From: DATCYX01 sp963714425
GTDB lineage: Bacteria > Chloroflexota > Anaerolineae > Anaerolineales > UBA4823
Direction of reading: 5' to 3'
DNA length: 64,000 bases
Assembly: GCA_963714425.1 (NCBI GenBank)
Contig: CAVQOI010000004.1
Span: 620,001 to 684,000, forward strand
Shown one piece after another: positions 1 through 11,300 of the stretch; position 1 is the first letter of the stretch; each line of letters begins with the position of its first letter. Under the pieces are notes generated by a model that was not told the DNA's origin, did no database searches, and saw nothing but the letters and a program-made list of their open reading frames with translations. Made by a program: the position numbers and the translations under genes.

Positions 1-343
1 AAATACCGTCACGATCATTGTAGTGCAGGATCAAAAGCGGATTGGAGAGGTCTGGCTGGGCAAGCTGGTAGCGGATTGCGCCTAGTGCAAGAAAAACCAA
101 CAGCAATGGCACCGGGATGGTCAGATTGGCAAATTGATATAGCCGCGAGAGACGGGAAGCACTTGTGGCGAAACGGGCTATGAGAGCCGGTGGAATCCGG
201 ATGACGTTGTGCAGCACAATGCTGAGCAACCATACGGCGATGACCAAACCGCCTAATGACAGCCAAATAACTGGTTGCCAGCTAAGCACAGAGGCAATCA
301 ACCCACCCGTGATAAAAGATATCGAAAGCCAGAACAGTGGCAT
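1..343 (-). CDS. comEC: ComEC-like competence/DNA uptake membrane protein, N-terminal part (runs off left edge)
   Basis: Only the first 114 codons lie in the window; the gene continues beyond base 1. The protein begins MPLFWLSISFITGG and has two adjacent N-terminal membrane segments, a basic stretch, a third hydrophobic segment (residues ~74-84) and then an RYQLAQP...YNDRDG region. Small paired N-terminal helices followed by a soluble turn with a YND(R)G-type motif is the pattern of the DUF4131 region of ComEC/Rec2, the channel that passes single-stranded DNA across the inner membrane. ATG at 343 is chosen from this match; no good ribosome binding site precedes it, and a GTG four codons upstream is possible. 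It diverges from the LamG gene at 468. The Competence and metallo-beta-lactamase domains lie outside the window, so the call rests on a short N-terminal match. Confidence 0.6.
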   Translation of the reverse strand, partial: MPLFWLSISFITGGLIASVLSWQPVIWLSLGGLVIAVWLLSIVLHNVIRIPPALIARFATSASRLSRLYQFANLTIPVPLLLVFLALGAIRYQLAQPDLSNPLLILHYNDRDGI

Positions 344-467
344 GGAGGTAATCACCGATGAGGATTCTACTCGCTTTTATCTCGATGCGGTACTAAGGGG
401 GGAGGGCATTCTCCCAAAACTCTGATAGATTATTCTTAGGACAAGCTGAGACACCATCGGGGATACT

Positions 468-1796
468 GTGCAAAAAGAGGGAAACCGCTCACCATCGCTA
501 GACACAACCATTCCCATCCTCCTTTCGGTCACGCTATTGGCGATTCTGTTTCTAAGCCTGCCAACTGGATTATCTCAGGCGGAGGGGGCTGGCTGGGCGC
601 TCCAATTTGATGGCACGACAGACCAAGTTGTCTTTTCGACTACGATCGGCATGCTGGGAAGTGGATGGGAATCGACCAAGACGGTCAGCTTATGGATAAA
701 ACCAACCGGATCTGCACCCTGCCAATTCAGTGAAATTCCAGGATGTGACCACATATTCGGCGACCGCCCGCGCTGGTGGGGTATATCAATTGGCGATATA
801 TCCGGGGGCAGTGATCCCCTACAAAATCGCATTTGGGTATGGAACTTCGATGGTAGTCCAGGTAGCAATCTCGATGTAATCGGTGTTGATTACGCACTTG
901 GTGAATGGGTCAATATCACCATGGTCCATGAGGCGGGCGAAATGCGGGCTTACAGGAATGGGGTCGAAGTTGGCAGCGTGCTGAGTGGAGCAACCGATCA
1001 GCCAGCGACAGGCGCGCGGCCGGTATTGTATATGGGTGGAATCATCGTGAATGAAACCAAGAACTGGACTTATAAAGGGGAGATCGATGAGGTGCGCCTT
1101 TGGAATCGGGCTCTAACGGAAACCGAGATCAACGAGAATCTATACTTACCGCTTGCTGGGAATGAGCCGGGGCTGACAGCTTACTACCAGATGTCGGATG
1201 GGCCGGGGAGTAGCATCTTGATGGATGATAGCCTGAATAATTGGCAGGGCGTGCTTCTCGATGGAGGCCTCGGCGTCCCTGGGGATGGCTTGCTGCCCCA
1301 ATGGGTAGAATCGGATTTGTTGCTAATACCCCCTCTAACGCCAACAGCCACACTATCCGGGACCCCAAGCGGCACAACTACCCAAACGCCAACCCTGACT
1401 ACCCCAGCGACTGCCAGCCAAACGCCAACCCCAACCGAAACTGGGACGCCGACACCGACTGCCAGCCAAACACCAACGCAAACCGAAACCGAAACACCAA
1501 CCCCAACCGCCAGTCAGACTGCAACTCCAACCGAAACCGAAACACTAACCCCAACCGCCAGCCACACGCCAACTCCGACCGAAACTGAGACGCCGACCCC
1601 AACTGCTACCCACACGCCGACTCCAACCGAAACTGGGACACCGACTGTCACCCATCCCCCTGGAGAACCCGGATCGTACATACATCTACCGTTTTTAATT
1701 AGACACACTCTCCCAACTGAGGGCAACGAACAGCCCAATTTTCGGCAGCGAGGTCTGGATTGGTTTAATACTATCTTTGCATCATCGGGTGAATAG
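468..1796 (+). CDS. Secreted LamG-domain protein with Thr/Pro-rich stalk
   Basis: A GTG-started 442-residue protein. A signal/anchor helix (residues ~15-38, ending LSQAEG) is followed by a LamG/concanavalin-like domain (~42-250) with the typical LQFDGTTD start and IDEVRLWNRALTETEI end. Next comes a low-complexity TPTPTET/TASQTP stalk (~290-395) and a short tail containing GEPGSYIHLPFLIR. LamG domains usually bind carbohydrate or protein at the cell surface; the ligand here is unknown. It is a close paralogue of the next gene (1938-3487), so the pair is a tandem duplication. The tail resembles the ends of two other secreted proteins in this window. The reading frame is intact. Function beyond surface binding or display cannot be assigned. 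Confidence 0.75.
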   Translation: MQKEGNRSPSLDTTIPILLSVTLLAILFLSLPTGLSQAEGAGWALQFDGTTDQVVFSTTIGMLGSGWESTKTVSLWIKPTGSAPCQFSEIPGCDHIFGDRPRWWGISIGDISGGSDPLQNRIWVWNFDGSPGSNLDVIGVDYALGEWVNITMVHEAGEMRAYRNGVEVGSVLSGATDQPATGARPVLYMGGIIVNETKNWTYKGEIDEVRLWNRALTETEINENLYLPLAGNEPGLTAYYQMSDGPGSSILMDDSLNNWQGVLLDGGLGVPGDGLLPQWVESDLLLIPPLTPTATLSGTPSGTTTQTPTLTTPATASQTPTPTETGTPTPTASQTPTQTETETPTPTASQTATPTETETLTPTASHTPTPTETETPTPTATHTPTPTETGTPTVTHPPGEPGSYIHLPFLIRHTLPTEGNEQPNFRQRGLDWFNTIFASSGE

Positions 1797-1937
1797 AGAT
1801 GGCTAATCCAAAACTTGTTAAATCCCGAAGATTTCCATTACTTCACTCTATCAATTTCGATGATCTCGGTATATAATGAATTGAGAGCAGTTCTTAACAA
1901 GTTTCGATTAGGTTTACTTAGGCGGGAGTACAGACAG

Positions 1938-3487
1938 ATGCGAAGTAAGAATAATGCATCCACTCGTACATTATCGTCCTCGTTCTCCAAAACACCCCAA
2001 CCAATCATCGCAGTCATAATACTCGTTGCTTTCGCACTCACCTTTGTCCTGGTTGCACCTGCCATCGCAGACACCAATTGGGTATTACAGTTTGATGGCA
2101 CAACCGACACGGTGAGGTTGCACAGAACTGTAGATATGATGGGCATAGGTTGGGGGACGAGCAAGTCGGTCACCTTGTGGGTTAAACCAGACGCTGGGAC
2201 ACTTATGCGCGGATTCAGATGTTGCCACGTGTGATTCGATATTCGGCGACCTGCCTACTTGGTGGGGTTTTTCAATCGGGGAGCTACCTCCGGGAGGACA
2301 CCATGAAGGGGAGGACTTTATCTGGGTATGGAACTTTGATGTCTCGGAGACCTTTATCGGTATCCCATATACGCCTGGAGCGTGGGCGTATATTGCCCTG
2401 GTGCATGACGGTGTGAACCTTTCTGCATACAAGAATGGCGTGCTCGTTGGCAGTATTCCCAGTGGTCCAACACTACAGCCTCCCATGGTGTCAACAACTT
2501 TATATATCGGTGGAGTGGGCGGTAGCAATCCACGCTTCTTTGGTGGACGAATTGACGAAGTGCGCATCTGGAACAGGGTATTAACTCCTAGCGAAGTTGC
2601 CGAACAGATGTATTTGCCCCTCACAGGGAGCGAACCTGGCTTAGCAGCGTATTACCAGATGTCTGATGGCACAGGTTTGATTCTGACTGACGACAGCCAA
2701 TACAGCTGGGATGGGACACTACTCGACGGATCGGGAACTTATCCTGGGAACGGCACCTATCCTCTCTGGGTGCTCGAGGATATTATTCTCTTACCCACCT
2801 CAACTGCAACGAGCACATCCTCGGTACCATTGACCAACACGCCAACACCCACCGGCACGTCTGCTCCTCTGACCAACACGCCAACACCCACCGGCACGTC
2901 TGCCCTCTCACCAATACGCCTACGCCCACCGGCACGTCTGCCCTCTCACCAATACGCCTACGCCCACCGGCACGTCTGCCCCTCTCACCAATACGCCTAC
3001 GCCCACCGGCACGTCTGCCCCTCTCACCAATACGCCAACGCCCACCGGGACGTCGGCCCCTCTGACCAACACGCCAACACCCACCGGCACGTCTGCTCCT
3101 CTGACCAACACGCCGACGCCCACCGGCACGTCTGCTCCTCTGACCAATACGCCAACGCCCACCGGCACGTCTGCTCCTCTGACCAACACGCCAACACCCA
3201 CCGGCACGTCTGCTCCTCTGACCAATACGCCAACGCCCACCGGCACGTCTGCTCCGCTGACCAATACGCCCACCCCAACCGGACCTGCGCCAACAAGCAG
3301 CTCCACCCCGACTGCCACACCCACGGCTACGCCTGGTGAGCCTGGACGGATCACCTATGTACCGATCCTTTTTAGTACGCTAAGCCAGGGACCGGGGGAG
3401 ATCATCACACCGGAGAGCCAGTGGCCTTTTGACCTGGATTTACGCTTACGCAGACTTCTTAATTTTCTGAGCTTCCCCGGAAACTAG
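1938..3487 (+). pseudogene. Second secreted LamG protein, interrupted by frameshifts
   Basis: Paralogue of the 468-1796 gene. ATG at 1938 (MRSKNNAS) follows a GGGAG at 1924-1928 and opens a signal peptide ending VAPAIA, then LQFDGTTDTV. The frame is lost near 2190-2220, where the paralogue reads through to a CDxIFGD motif; the match resumes in another frame (CDSIFGDLPTWWGFSIG), continuing to IDEVRIWNRVLTPSEV and YYQMSDG. Two further one-base losses fall in the Thr/Pro repeat array near 2904 and 2942, where GCCCTCTC replaces GCCCCTCTC. After both, the frame reaches a proper tail with GEPGRITYVPILF and a TAG at 3485-3487. The preserved ending in the exact frame predicted by two one-base losses argues that this was one intact gene until recently, or that the indels are consensus errors. 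Confidence 0.7.
2823..3268 (+). repeat. 39-bp tandem repeat coding a Thr/Pro stalk
   Basis: About eleven head-to-tail copies of a 39-bp unit encode TNTPTPTGTSAPL, 13 residues per copy. Copies differ at a few third positions (AACACG/AATACG, CTGACC/CTCACC). Two neighbouring copies each lack one C in a C-run, which causes the frame changes in the host gene. Arrays like this change length readily by recombination or slippage. It is a protein stalk and not a CRISPR array: there are no unique spacers. Confidence 0.9.
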
Positions 3488-3699
3488 ATTCAACGCCTCG
3501 CGCCCGACTCTAATAATGCCTGTGCTCGAATGTCTTTTGAGCACAGGCTAATTATGACTCCCGGCAGCTTTCTACAGGCAACATGTCACTCGATTTCGCA
3601 TAAAATCGAGGGTATGATAGGTCTAGAACACAGCCCAGATCACTCAACAGAAGGTGCTCCTTTGATGACACTGCAAACCAGAAATGAGCGGAGGGATTC

Positions 3700-4599
3700 A
3701 TGCAAGATCTGACCGAACACATTCTCGAGCTCGTCAGACGCACTTCAACCGATCTACCCCCGGATGTGGAGCAAGCCTTGCGCCAGGCAGTCGAAACCGA
3801 AGCACCCGGCTCGGCGGCGCGCGGCGCCCTGGAGACAATCCTGAAAAACGTGGAGCTCTCGCGAGCAAACTCGACCCCCATCTGCCAGGATACCGGCACT
3901 CCCCTCTTTTTCGTGCGCCATCCGGCAGGCTGGAGCACGCGCAAGCTGCGTACCCAGATCGAAAACGCCGTGGTGCAGGCGACAGAGCGGGCTTACCTGC
4001 GACCCAACTCGGTCGATTCGCTCAGTGGCAGGAACACCGGCAACAATTTAGGGGATGACCACTTCCCCACCATCCATTTTGAGGAAGTTGAGGGCGACGC
4101 GCTGACCATCGAGCTGATGCTCAAGGGTGGCGGCTGCGAAAACGTCGGCGCACAATACTCCCTGCCTCACACGCTGCAGTCAGAAGGACCACAAGGGTCG
4201 CCCATACAGGCTGGCAGAGACCTGGCGGGCGTGCGCAAGGTTGCCCTCGACGCGGTGCACCAGGCGCAGGGACAGGGCTGTGCCCCCGGTATCCTCGGGA
4301 TCGCCATCGGCGGCGACCGCGGTTCCTCGTATCTCGCCTCCAAAGAGACCCTGCTGCGCAAGCTGGATGATACCCACTCCAACCCCGAGCTGGCAGCCAT
4401 GGAAGAGCGCCTGACGGGGGAAGCCAACCAGCTGGGCATCGGCCCCATGGGGTTTGGCGGGAGGACTACCGTGCTGGGCACCAAGATCACCAGCTTGAAC
4501 CGGCTGCCCGCCAGCTTCTTCGTCTCGGTATCCTACATGTGCTGGGCGTACCGGCGGCGGAAGATGGTTTGGCAAGATGGTCAAATCAGCATCTCATAA
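3700..4599 (+). CDS. Fumarate hydratase class I (or L-tartrate dehydratase), alpha subunit
   Basis: A 299-residue protein for the [4Fe-4S]-dependent hydro-lyase that interconverts fumarate and malate (or dehydrates tartrate). Family landmarks are present: ICQDTGTPLFFV (~60-72), a GGGCENVG motif (~146), a GCAPGILGIAIGGDRG segment (~188-204) and an LPASFFVSVSYMCWA end. The conserved cysteines in these motifs are the usual cluster ligands. The ATG follows GGAGGGATTC. The beta subunit starts 15 bp downstream, so both are co-transcribed. Two-subunit enzymes of this type are common in anaerobes. With no tartrate genes nearby and KOR in the same window, fumarase is the likelier activity, but sequence alone does not separate the two. 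Confidence 0.88.
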   Translation: MQDLTEHILELVRRTSTDLPPDVEQALRQAVETEAPGSAARGALETILKNVELSRANSTPICQDTGTPLFFVRHPAGWSTRKLRTQIENAVVQATERAYLRPNSVDSLSGRNTGNNLGDDHFPTIHFEEVEGDALTIELMLKGGGCENVGAQYSLPHTLQSEGPQGSPIQAGRDLAGVRKVALDAVHQAQGQGCAPGILGIAIGGDRGSSYLASKETLLRKLDDTHSNPELAAMEERLTGEANQLGIGPMGFGGRTTVLGTKITSLNRLPASFFVSVSYMCWAYRRRKMVWQDGQISIS

Positions 4600-4614
4600 T
4601 TGAGGGAGGACACC

Positions 4615-5238
4615 ATGCGCCAGATTCATTTACCCGTTGACGATGATACGATCCGCAGCCTGAAGGTGGGCGAGCCTGTGCTGCTCACCGGCGTAATGGT
4701 CACCGGCCGGGACGCCGTGCACAAGTGGCTCATCGATACGTTCATCAAGAAAACCCGCCAGCCAGTGGGTGACGACCTGGAAGTCTATGAGGCCATCCGG
4801 CCCCTGCTCAAAGGAAGCGTGATCTATCACTGCGGACCGGTGGTCGCCGGGCTGGATACGAAAGAATATCGTTTCGTGGCTGCCGGACCGACCACCAGCA
4901 TCCGTGAAGAGCCCTACCAGGGCGACGTGATGCGCCACTTCAATATCAAAGGCGTGATTGGCAAGGGCGGCATGGGCGTCAAAACCCTGGCAGCCTGCCA
5001 GGAGGTCCCGGGCGTTTACCTGCATGCCGTGGGAGGCGCCGCCTCGCTCATCGCCCAAACCGTGGAAAAGGTGCTGGGCGTCTACAAGCTGGACTTCGGT
5101 GTACCCGAGGCCATGTGGGTGATCCAGGTGAAAGATTTCCCTGCGGTGGTGACCATGGATGCGCACGGCAACAGCCAGCATGCCGTGGTGGAGGCGCAAT
5201 CCAGGGTGGTGCTGGAGCGGTTGTTATCGGAACTCTGA
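4615..5238 (+). CDS. Fumarate hydratase class I (or L-tartrate dehydratase), beta subunit
   Basis: The C-terminal half of the heterodimeric enzyme, 208 residues from ATG 4615. That ATG is preferred over the in-frame TTG at 4600 because GGGAGGA at 4603-4609 sits just ahead of it. Family motifs: LTGVMVTGRDAVHKWL (~25-40), YHCGPVV (~70), AAGPTTSIREEPY (~88-100), a glycine-rich VIGKGGMGVKT (~112-122) and LHAVGGAASLIA (~138). The catalytic partner is the alpha subunit directly upstream. A perfect hairpin 14 bp after the stop ends the transcript. Length and motifs match full-length family members. Confidence 0.88.
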   Translation: MRQIHLPVDDDTIRSLKVGEPVLLTGVMVTGRDAVHKWLIDTFIKKTRQPVGDDLEVYEAIRPLLKGSVIYHCGPVVAGLDTKEYRFVAAGPTTSIREEPYQGDVMRHFNIKGVIGKGGMGVKTLAACQEVPGVYLHAVGGAASLIAQTVEKVLGVYKLDFGVPEAMWVIQVKDFPAVVTMDAHGNSQHAVVEAQSRVVLERLLSEL

Positions 5239-5251
5239 TATGCTCAAAATG

Positions 5252-5286
5252 ATTGTTGTCCGGCGGCTACGCCGCCGGACAACAAT
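5252..5286. terminator. Perfect hairpin between convergent genes, probable bidirectional terminator
   Basis: Two 16-base arms (5252-5267 and 5271-5286) pair perfectly around the three-base loop TAC. It lies between the stop of the fumarase beta gene and the stop of the giant minus-strand gene, so it can serve both. T-runs are short on both sides, so strength is uncertain. The GCTACGC centre recurs in hairpins at 36481 and 43047 and in variant form at 38433. Confidence 0.7.
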
Positions 5287-5325
5287 TGCATCTCTTAGAT
5301 GGGGGTTATTCAGGCGTACAAAACC

Positions 5326-8300
5326 TCAACGCACGAGCAGGGGGATGCAGATCATGCTGCCTGTCCCTTCAACAACGATGATGAAATCTTCCTTCACCAT
5401 TGTGTCTTCGCCAAACAAGTTACTGACGGTCAGGCTGACGGTGTATGACCCTGGTTGGGAGTAGAGATGCGTGGGGTTCTGCTGGGTGGAGGTATTGCCG
5501 TCGCCAAAATTCCACAGCCAGGACGTCGCCCCCCAGAGCGTGTGGTCCGTGAATTGGACCGCTAGTGGCGCTGGACCAGTGTATGGGTTGGCGGCAAAGT
5601 TCGCCACCGGTGCCTGTGTACTGAACAGTTGGAGATGGAGTCTACCGGTGATCTCTCCTGTCGTGGCAAAGATCGTTGCTTCCCCAAGCGTCTGACCAGC
5701 CGTAAAGGTCGTGACTGCCACCCCATTGACGGTCTCGACCATGAGCCGGCACTGACTGTACCCAGGTCTGCTGTGAAGGTGATCAGGCGGGTTTCAATGA
5801 TCGGGCGCATCTCGTTGTATAGTAACGTGGCCGTTATGTTGATGCTGGCTACCGAGTGGAAGCGACCAAGTAGCAGCTTCCAGTACTAGGCGTTCCGCCC
5901 CAGGGGCCTTCGGGCGCGTGGCACTGTAACTACCCTGAACGACTACGATCACCTCCGGCAGCAGGTCGCTGATAGTGGCAGTGTAGACAGCTTTGAGAGA
6001 TATCACCTCCATCTTCGATGTGACCGTCCAGCGTGAAGGTCTGCGTCACAATGCGCCTGCCCAGGACATTCGAGAACACATCCGAAGCGAGCAGGAAGGT
6101 ATCCGCCATCCGCGATCCCATTCAACCCAACGCCATCCGGGTAAAGGGCCGTCTCCGTGGTGTTGATCGTGCCCGACAGCACTCCGCCCACGTTCCACAG
6201 GTCGAGATTCAATAACTGGACGGCGACTGTGACCGGGCTGGTGATCAGGACATTGCCAAAGTAGGAGCCACCAATTTCACCCGGAACTGACGGCAGGATG
6301 TCGAGTTGCTCGAGTGGTGAACGACAGGTACGCTGAATTCCGGCTCGATTTCCATCCGCTTCGAGAGGCAGACCAGCTTGCAGGCGCAGGGCATCTTGCT
6401 TTGCCTGCATTTCCCTTCCCCGGCAGTGCCCTGCCGGTGGTATCCACTGATAATCTCGATGTCCTCGATCTGGCTGTAATCCAGGTCACCCCTGGAATCA
6501 GCAGGAATGCGTAGTTTCCAGGTCGAAGCGGCGACGCTCAGGTTGATCAGGGCGCTGTTGGCGATCGCCCCCACGCCATTGATGCCAGGACGCAGCAACC
6601 GCAGTTGTATTGGCTGGGGCGAGCTCCGGCGGTAGCAGGTAGCCAACCGGGACAGCAGTATCTGGATCATAGTACACGATTTGGCCGGCTGCATTGCGAT
6701 ACGTTTCCGCCCCACCCCCCAGCCCGCCATGGACTAACAATACCTCCGGGCTGCCAATCTGGCTTGCTCTGACGGGTGACGATGTTGATCTGCACGCCTT
6801 CGTTCTGAACCAGTGGCGCGCCGATGCCGGCGATACGGTTGTTCCAGATGTTCGGGCTAAAAAGGTATTGGTTCTCCGCACGCCGCTGATCTAATGAGGT
6901 GGTGAACCAGAATTCCAGCCGGTTGGCGCTGACGTTGCCTTGCAGGAGCCTCTGGAACTCCTGGTAGCGCAGCTCTTCGCAGCCCTTCCTCGCTCAGCAC
7001 GCCGTCCGGGTCGAGCGCCTGATCGGTCAGACCCCAGATATCCTGCGCCAGCGAAAGAGTATACGGGTAGCGGTTGAGCTGACCGGGAAGGTCAAGCGCC
7101 AGGACCCAGACCTTCAAGCCGTCCAGGAAGAGACGAATGTCGTTCCCGGTGCGCGCCCGGAAGATATCCCCGAGGCTTGGATAGGGGGTCAGCAGATCGT
7201 ACTCGGCAGCCCGGGCCGTCAGGTAAGCGAACTGGGCCGCCAGGGCAATTGCTTCTGCGGACTGGGTGGTCAATGAGTCGCGCCAGATGCGGTACGCCGG
7301 GCTGAGCAGGTGGCTGTTGTGGCTGGCGACGCGATGGATAGCCTGGAAACGCTTGTTCAGCAGGCGGCTGCGCCGTTCTACCAGGTAGTTGTGCTCGGCA
7401 GACAGCTTGTTGAATTCGGCCATGGCGATCTGGTATTCCTCCAGGGCCTCGGACTGCTGCAGCAGCAAGTTGCGGACAGTCGCTGCGCTGTTGGCTCCCT
7501 CAATCTCGGCCTGGGCTTCCGCCTGCTTGAGGGCTTTGAGGCTCTCGTAGCCGGCAATCGCTTCCGCTGCTGGGTCCCATTACCTCCGTGTGGACTTGGT
7601 CCACGTCCAAGCATGCTGGTAGCCTACTACCCTCTCCAGGGACGCCTTGAGGCCAGCTTTAATTTCATATTCTGGGAAGATACCCGCCCAAGACAACTCC
7701 GCCTGGACATATGTTTCAGACTTTTGCCTCTATCGCCGGCGTGGATTTGATTCTCCGAGGAACTAGTACCGTACTAGTCGTTCTCATAGCCTGCAGTTTA
7801 CCAATCGCCAGCTCAGCTGCAGAAATGTCTTGACCCAGACCTAAGTGCACCATGATGACCTGACCGGCGCGCTGCTCTTCGATCCGCATCTGCTCGACAA
7901 TGTTTTGTGCGCGCAGGTAAGCCAACCCCACACGCAACGAAGCCGCATCCATAGCGTCGAAGTTCTGCTCCATCAGGCCGCCATCGCAGCTCTCGTAATC
8001 GTCCTGGCTCTCGCCACACAGCTCGAAGAGCTGGTCTTCCAACTCGACAGTCAGGATATCGAGCTCGGTGGACATTGCGGAGGCATTGGCATCAAATGTC
8101 CGCTGGGCATCGCGGGCCTGATCTTCCAGATCACGCGCGGTGCCCAGCAGACCGGTACTCCCGGTGGCACCTTCGGTCAGCTGGAGCAGCTGCTCGTAGG
8201 CCTGCAGCGGGACGTACTCAGGCGCAAAGCCGAAGAAATCCAGCCCGTCGTGGATGGCCTGGGCGCGCTCGCGCATCTGGCTCAAGTTGTTGAGCATTTC

Positions 8301-11300
8301 CCAAGCTGCCATTCACGAGGTATTCGGCGCCGGTCTCGGCCGCCATCTCTGCCAGGGCAATAATCTGCAGGTACTGGGTGGTGTATGCCAGGTTGATAGA
8401 CCTGCAGCGCGCATATCGCTCTGCCGGAGCATATAGTAACGGGCTGCAGTCTCGTTCAGCGGTCATCAGCAGGCTGCTGGCGACGCCAAACTGCTCGAAC
8501 TGGTCGCTGGTACAGTAGTCTGCCACGCCCCAGTCGTTATAGGCGCGGAAGACCAGCTCCATGATCAGCTCGAACTGACGCTGCGCCTGCCTGAGCTGGT
8601 CCAGCTCCATAGCGATGATCTCGTCCGCGTAAGGGATGCCGCCAGTGCTGAAACGATAGTCGGTGGCATCCACCAGGAACTCGTTGCCAAAGATCAGGTG
8701 CACATTGGCGATCTCGACCGCCGAATACAGCACACCTCGACCTCCCAACAGCCGGACAGTGAGCGGTCGCTGCCTCTGGGGGTGAAGACTTCGCGTGGGA
8801 TAACCGACTGCCACGCGGTACAGGTCAATCGCGTCGAGCAGTGTGTTGCGAATGTTCTCCCTGAGGATCGTCTGATCGCCCGGACCGGTGGGCGGGCAGT
8901 AGCCTTTGCGTCGATCTGGTCGTAGTCCGCGCAGAAGGCATAGTACCACTCGCCGTCGTTGAAGTTGGCATAGTTCTGCAGGGCATCGGCCAGCGTATCC
9001 GCAGGAGAGCAGCTGCAGATTTTCCAGACGGAAGGATTCGCCCTCGTCAAAAGAGCGTCACCCTCGCGAGCACGTCTTCAATGGTAGCTTCGAAAGCGCC
9101 CAGGTCCACGGTGGGGTGATGGTGGTAAAGCCGATCAGGCGCCAGCGGTCGCTCAGGTCGAAGGGCACAGCTTCGATCATGTCACCATCGCCGTCCAGGT
9201 CGAAGGGTCGGCAGGCAGAACTGAATTATCGCCACGGTCGATGACAGGATTGGGATGGCTGTAGGTGGTGTGCAGTCGCAGATCGTCGTCGAGGGTGCCG
9301 GGCATATCATCCAGCCCGTCCGACATCGATGAACTGCGGATCGGCAGCGATCACATCCGTGCAGGCTGCCCCGGCAGGACAGCCGCCCTGGATGTCGCTG
9401 TTGTTGATGGTCACACCAGCAGGACTGCCAATCTGCCCGGGCGTGTTGCCCCACAGGATGCTGTTCTCCAGCAACGGGCTGCCCGAATCGTTATAGATGC
9501 CGCCCCCAAGTCCGGCAGCATTGCGGCTGAAGGTGGTATTGACCAGCTGCGGGCTGCCAGAAGCATTGTACAGCCCCCCTCCATTGGAGCTGGCGGTATT
9601 TCCGCTGAAGGCAATATTGAACAGCGTTGGATTACCGCTGGCGTTATACAGCGCTCCGCCATTTTCAGCGCGGTTGCCGATAAAGGTCAGGTTGAGCAGG
9701 GTCGGGCTGCCATCGTTGTACAAGCCGCCGCCCATACCATCGGCACCCTGCCCGTTGGCATTTCCTGCGGTAATGATAAAGCCTTCCAGAACTGCAGTCT
9801 CGGTCACGCCGCTGCTGGCGACGACATGGTAAGCGTTATCCGCCAGATTGTTCAGCGTGCCGATGTCGCCGCTCAGGATGGTGGTGTGCGCCTGGCGGTC
9901 GCGCTCGTAGAGCCATTTCTCGGTTCCAGCGAAGCCGCCGTGGATTGCCACACCAGCAGTTAATTCAAAGGAGAGCGTGCGGGTGATGGAATTGGTCGGA
10001 TTGTAGATGCCCTCGGCAACCCAGACCTGGTCGCCGGAGATGGCTTCCCCCAGGGCGTCCTGCAGGTCGGTGTAGGCGTTCACCCAGGACGAGCCGTCAT
10101 TCGTACCGCGAGCGTCCCGGTCAACGAAGATCACGCCTTCCATGTGAGTCTGGACGGAGGCGGTGTTGTTGTCCAGGTTCGGGTCGGGCGAGCTGCTGGA
10201 GATCGAGGCGGTATTCAGGAAGCGCTCTGCCTGGGCGACCGCCGTGATGGTGATCACTCCGCCCTCCCCCGGTGCAAGGTCTGCCACCTGCCAGACGTAC
10301 CCGGGAACCTGCCCGCTATCGGTGATGACCGCGCCGCTGCTGGTGAACCCCGGATCGGATAAACCTGCCGGCAGGATATCGGTGATGGTTACATCGAACG
10401 CTGGTCCATTCGTGCTGTAGTGAAGCGTAAAGGTGATTGGCGTGCCGGGCACGGTTGGCTCGGCTGGCGCCATGGTCTTGGAAATCTGCAGGTCGGCAGC
10501 CAGGCGGGTGCTGCGAACGTCAGCTTCGTTGGACTGCGCCTGCAGGCGCCGCCAGGGACCGTGGATGTAGAAGGGGTTGTCGTACAGGGCGCGCGCCCGC
10601 CAGCGGTAGAGCGTTCCCTCGTCCAACCCGTCCACAATCACACGCAGCACGACGCCTGATTCCTCAACAACCTCCAACCAGGTGGGGCTGATGGTTTCCA
10701 GACAGGCAGCGTGCCCAAAAGGCACACCGGAGGGGCAAGCCTGCACCTGCAGGCGGGCATCGCCGCGCCCCAGGGGATGGACTGCCTGCAGCGAGACCTG
10801 GAAGCCGTCCGGGGTGTAGGACGGACCCCAGGGCTGCACCGGCTCGCCGCTGACATCGCCACGCTGCTGGGCTGCCAGCGCCGGGCGACCAACCCCCCGA
10901 TTGCCAAGGAAGAGATAGGCTTTGCCCTGGCGGCTCAGGTTCGGATAGAAAGCTGTCCCAATGATCACATCGGAAAACCCATCCCCATTGACATCTCCTG
11001 CCGTAGCGACCGCTAATCCGAAGTAATCATTTTCATTCTCCCCTATGAGCATCGAACTCACGCTCACATCCACTCCGCTGGCAGAACCTTCATAGATCAT
11101 TACCTGCCCGGTGCCGGTATAATAACCGGCTGCGCTCACCTGAATGTCTGCAAAACCGTCGCCATTCACATCGCCAGCGGTGCTAACAAACTCTCCAAGT
11201 CCATTGTACTGGTCACCGCCGTTGATAGTTGAATAAGGAACATCCAGCCCATGAAGTGAGCCGTGATAGATATAGATCTTACCCCGTGAATTATCATAGC

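Noticed and set aside
2823..3268. Regular 39-bp array considered as CRISPR
   Set aside because: Units are contiguous without unique spacers, code for a Thr/Pro stalk in frame with a LamG protein, and no cas genes are near.
5326..9300. Reading 5.3-9.3 kb as many separate small genes
   Set aside because: Pieces join by frame change without gaps, share style, lack individual starts and end with one PKD domain and tail; one broken gene is simpler.
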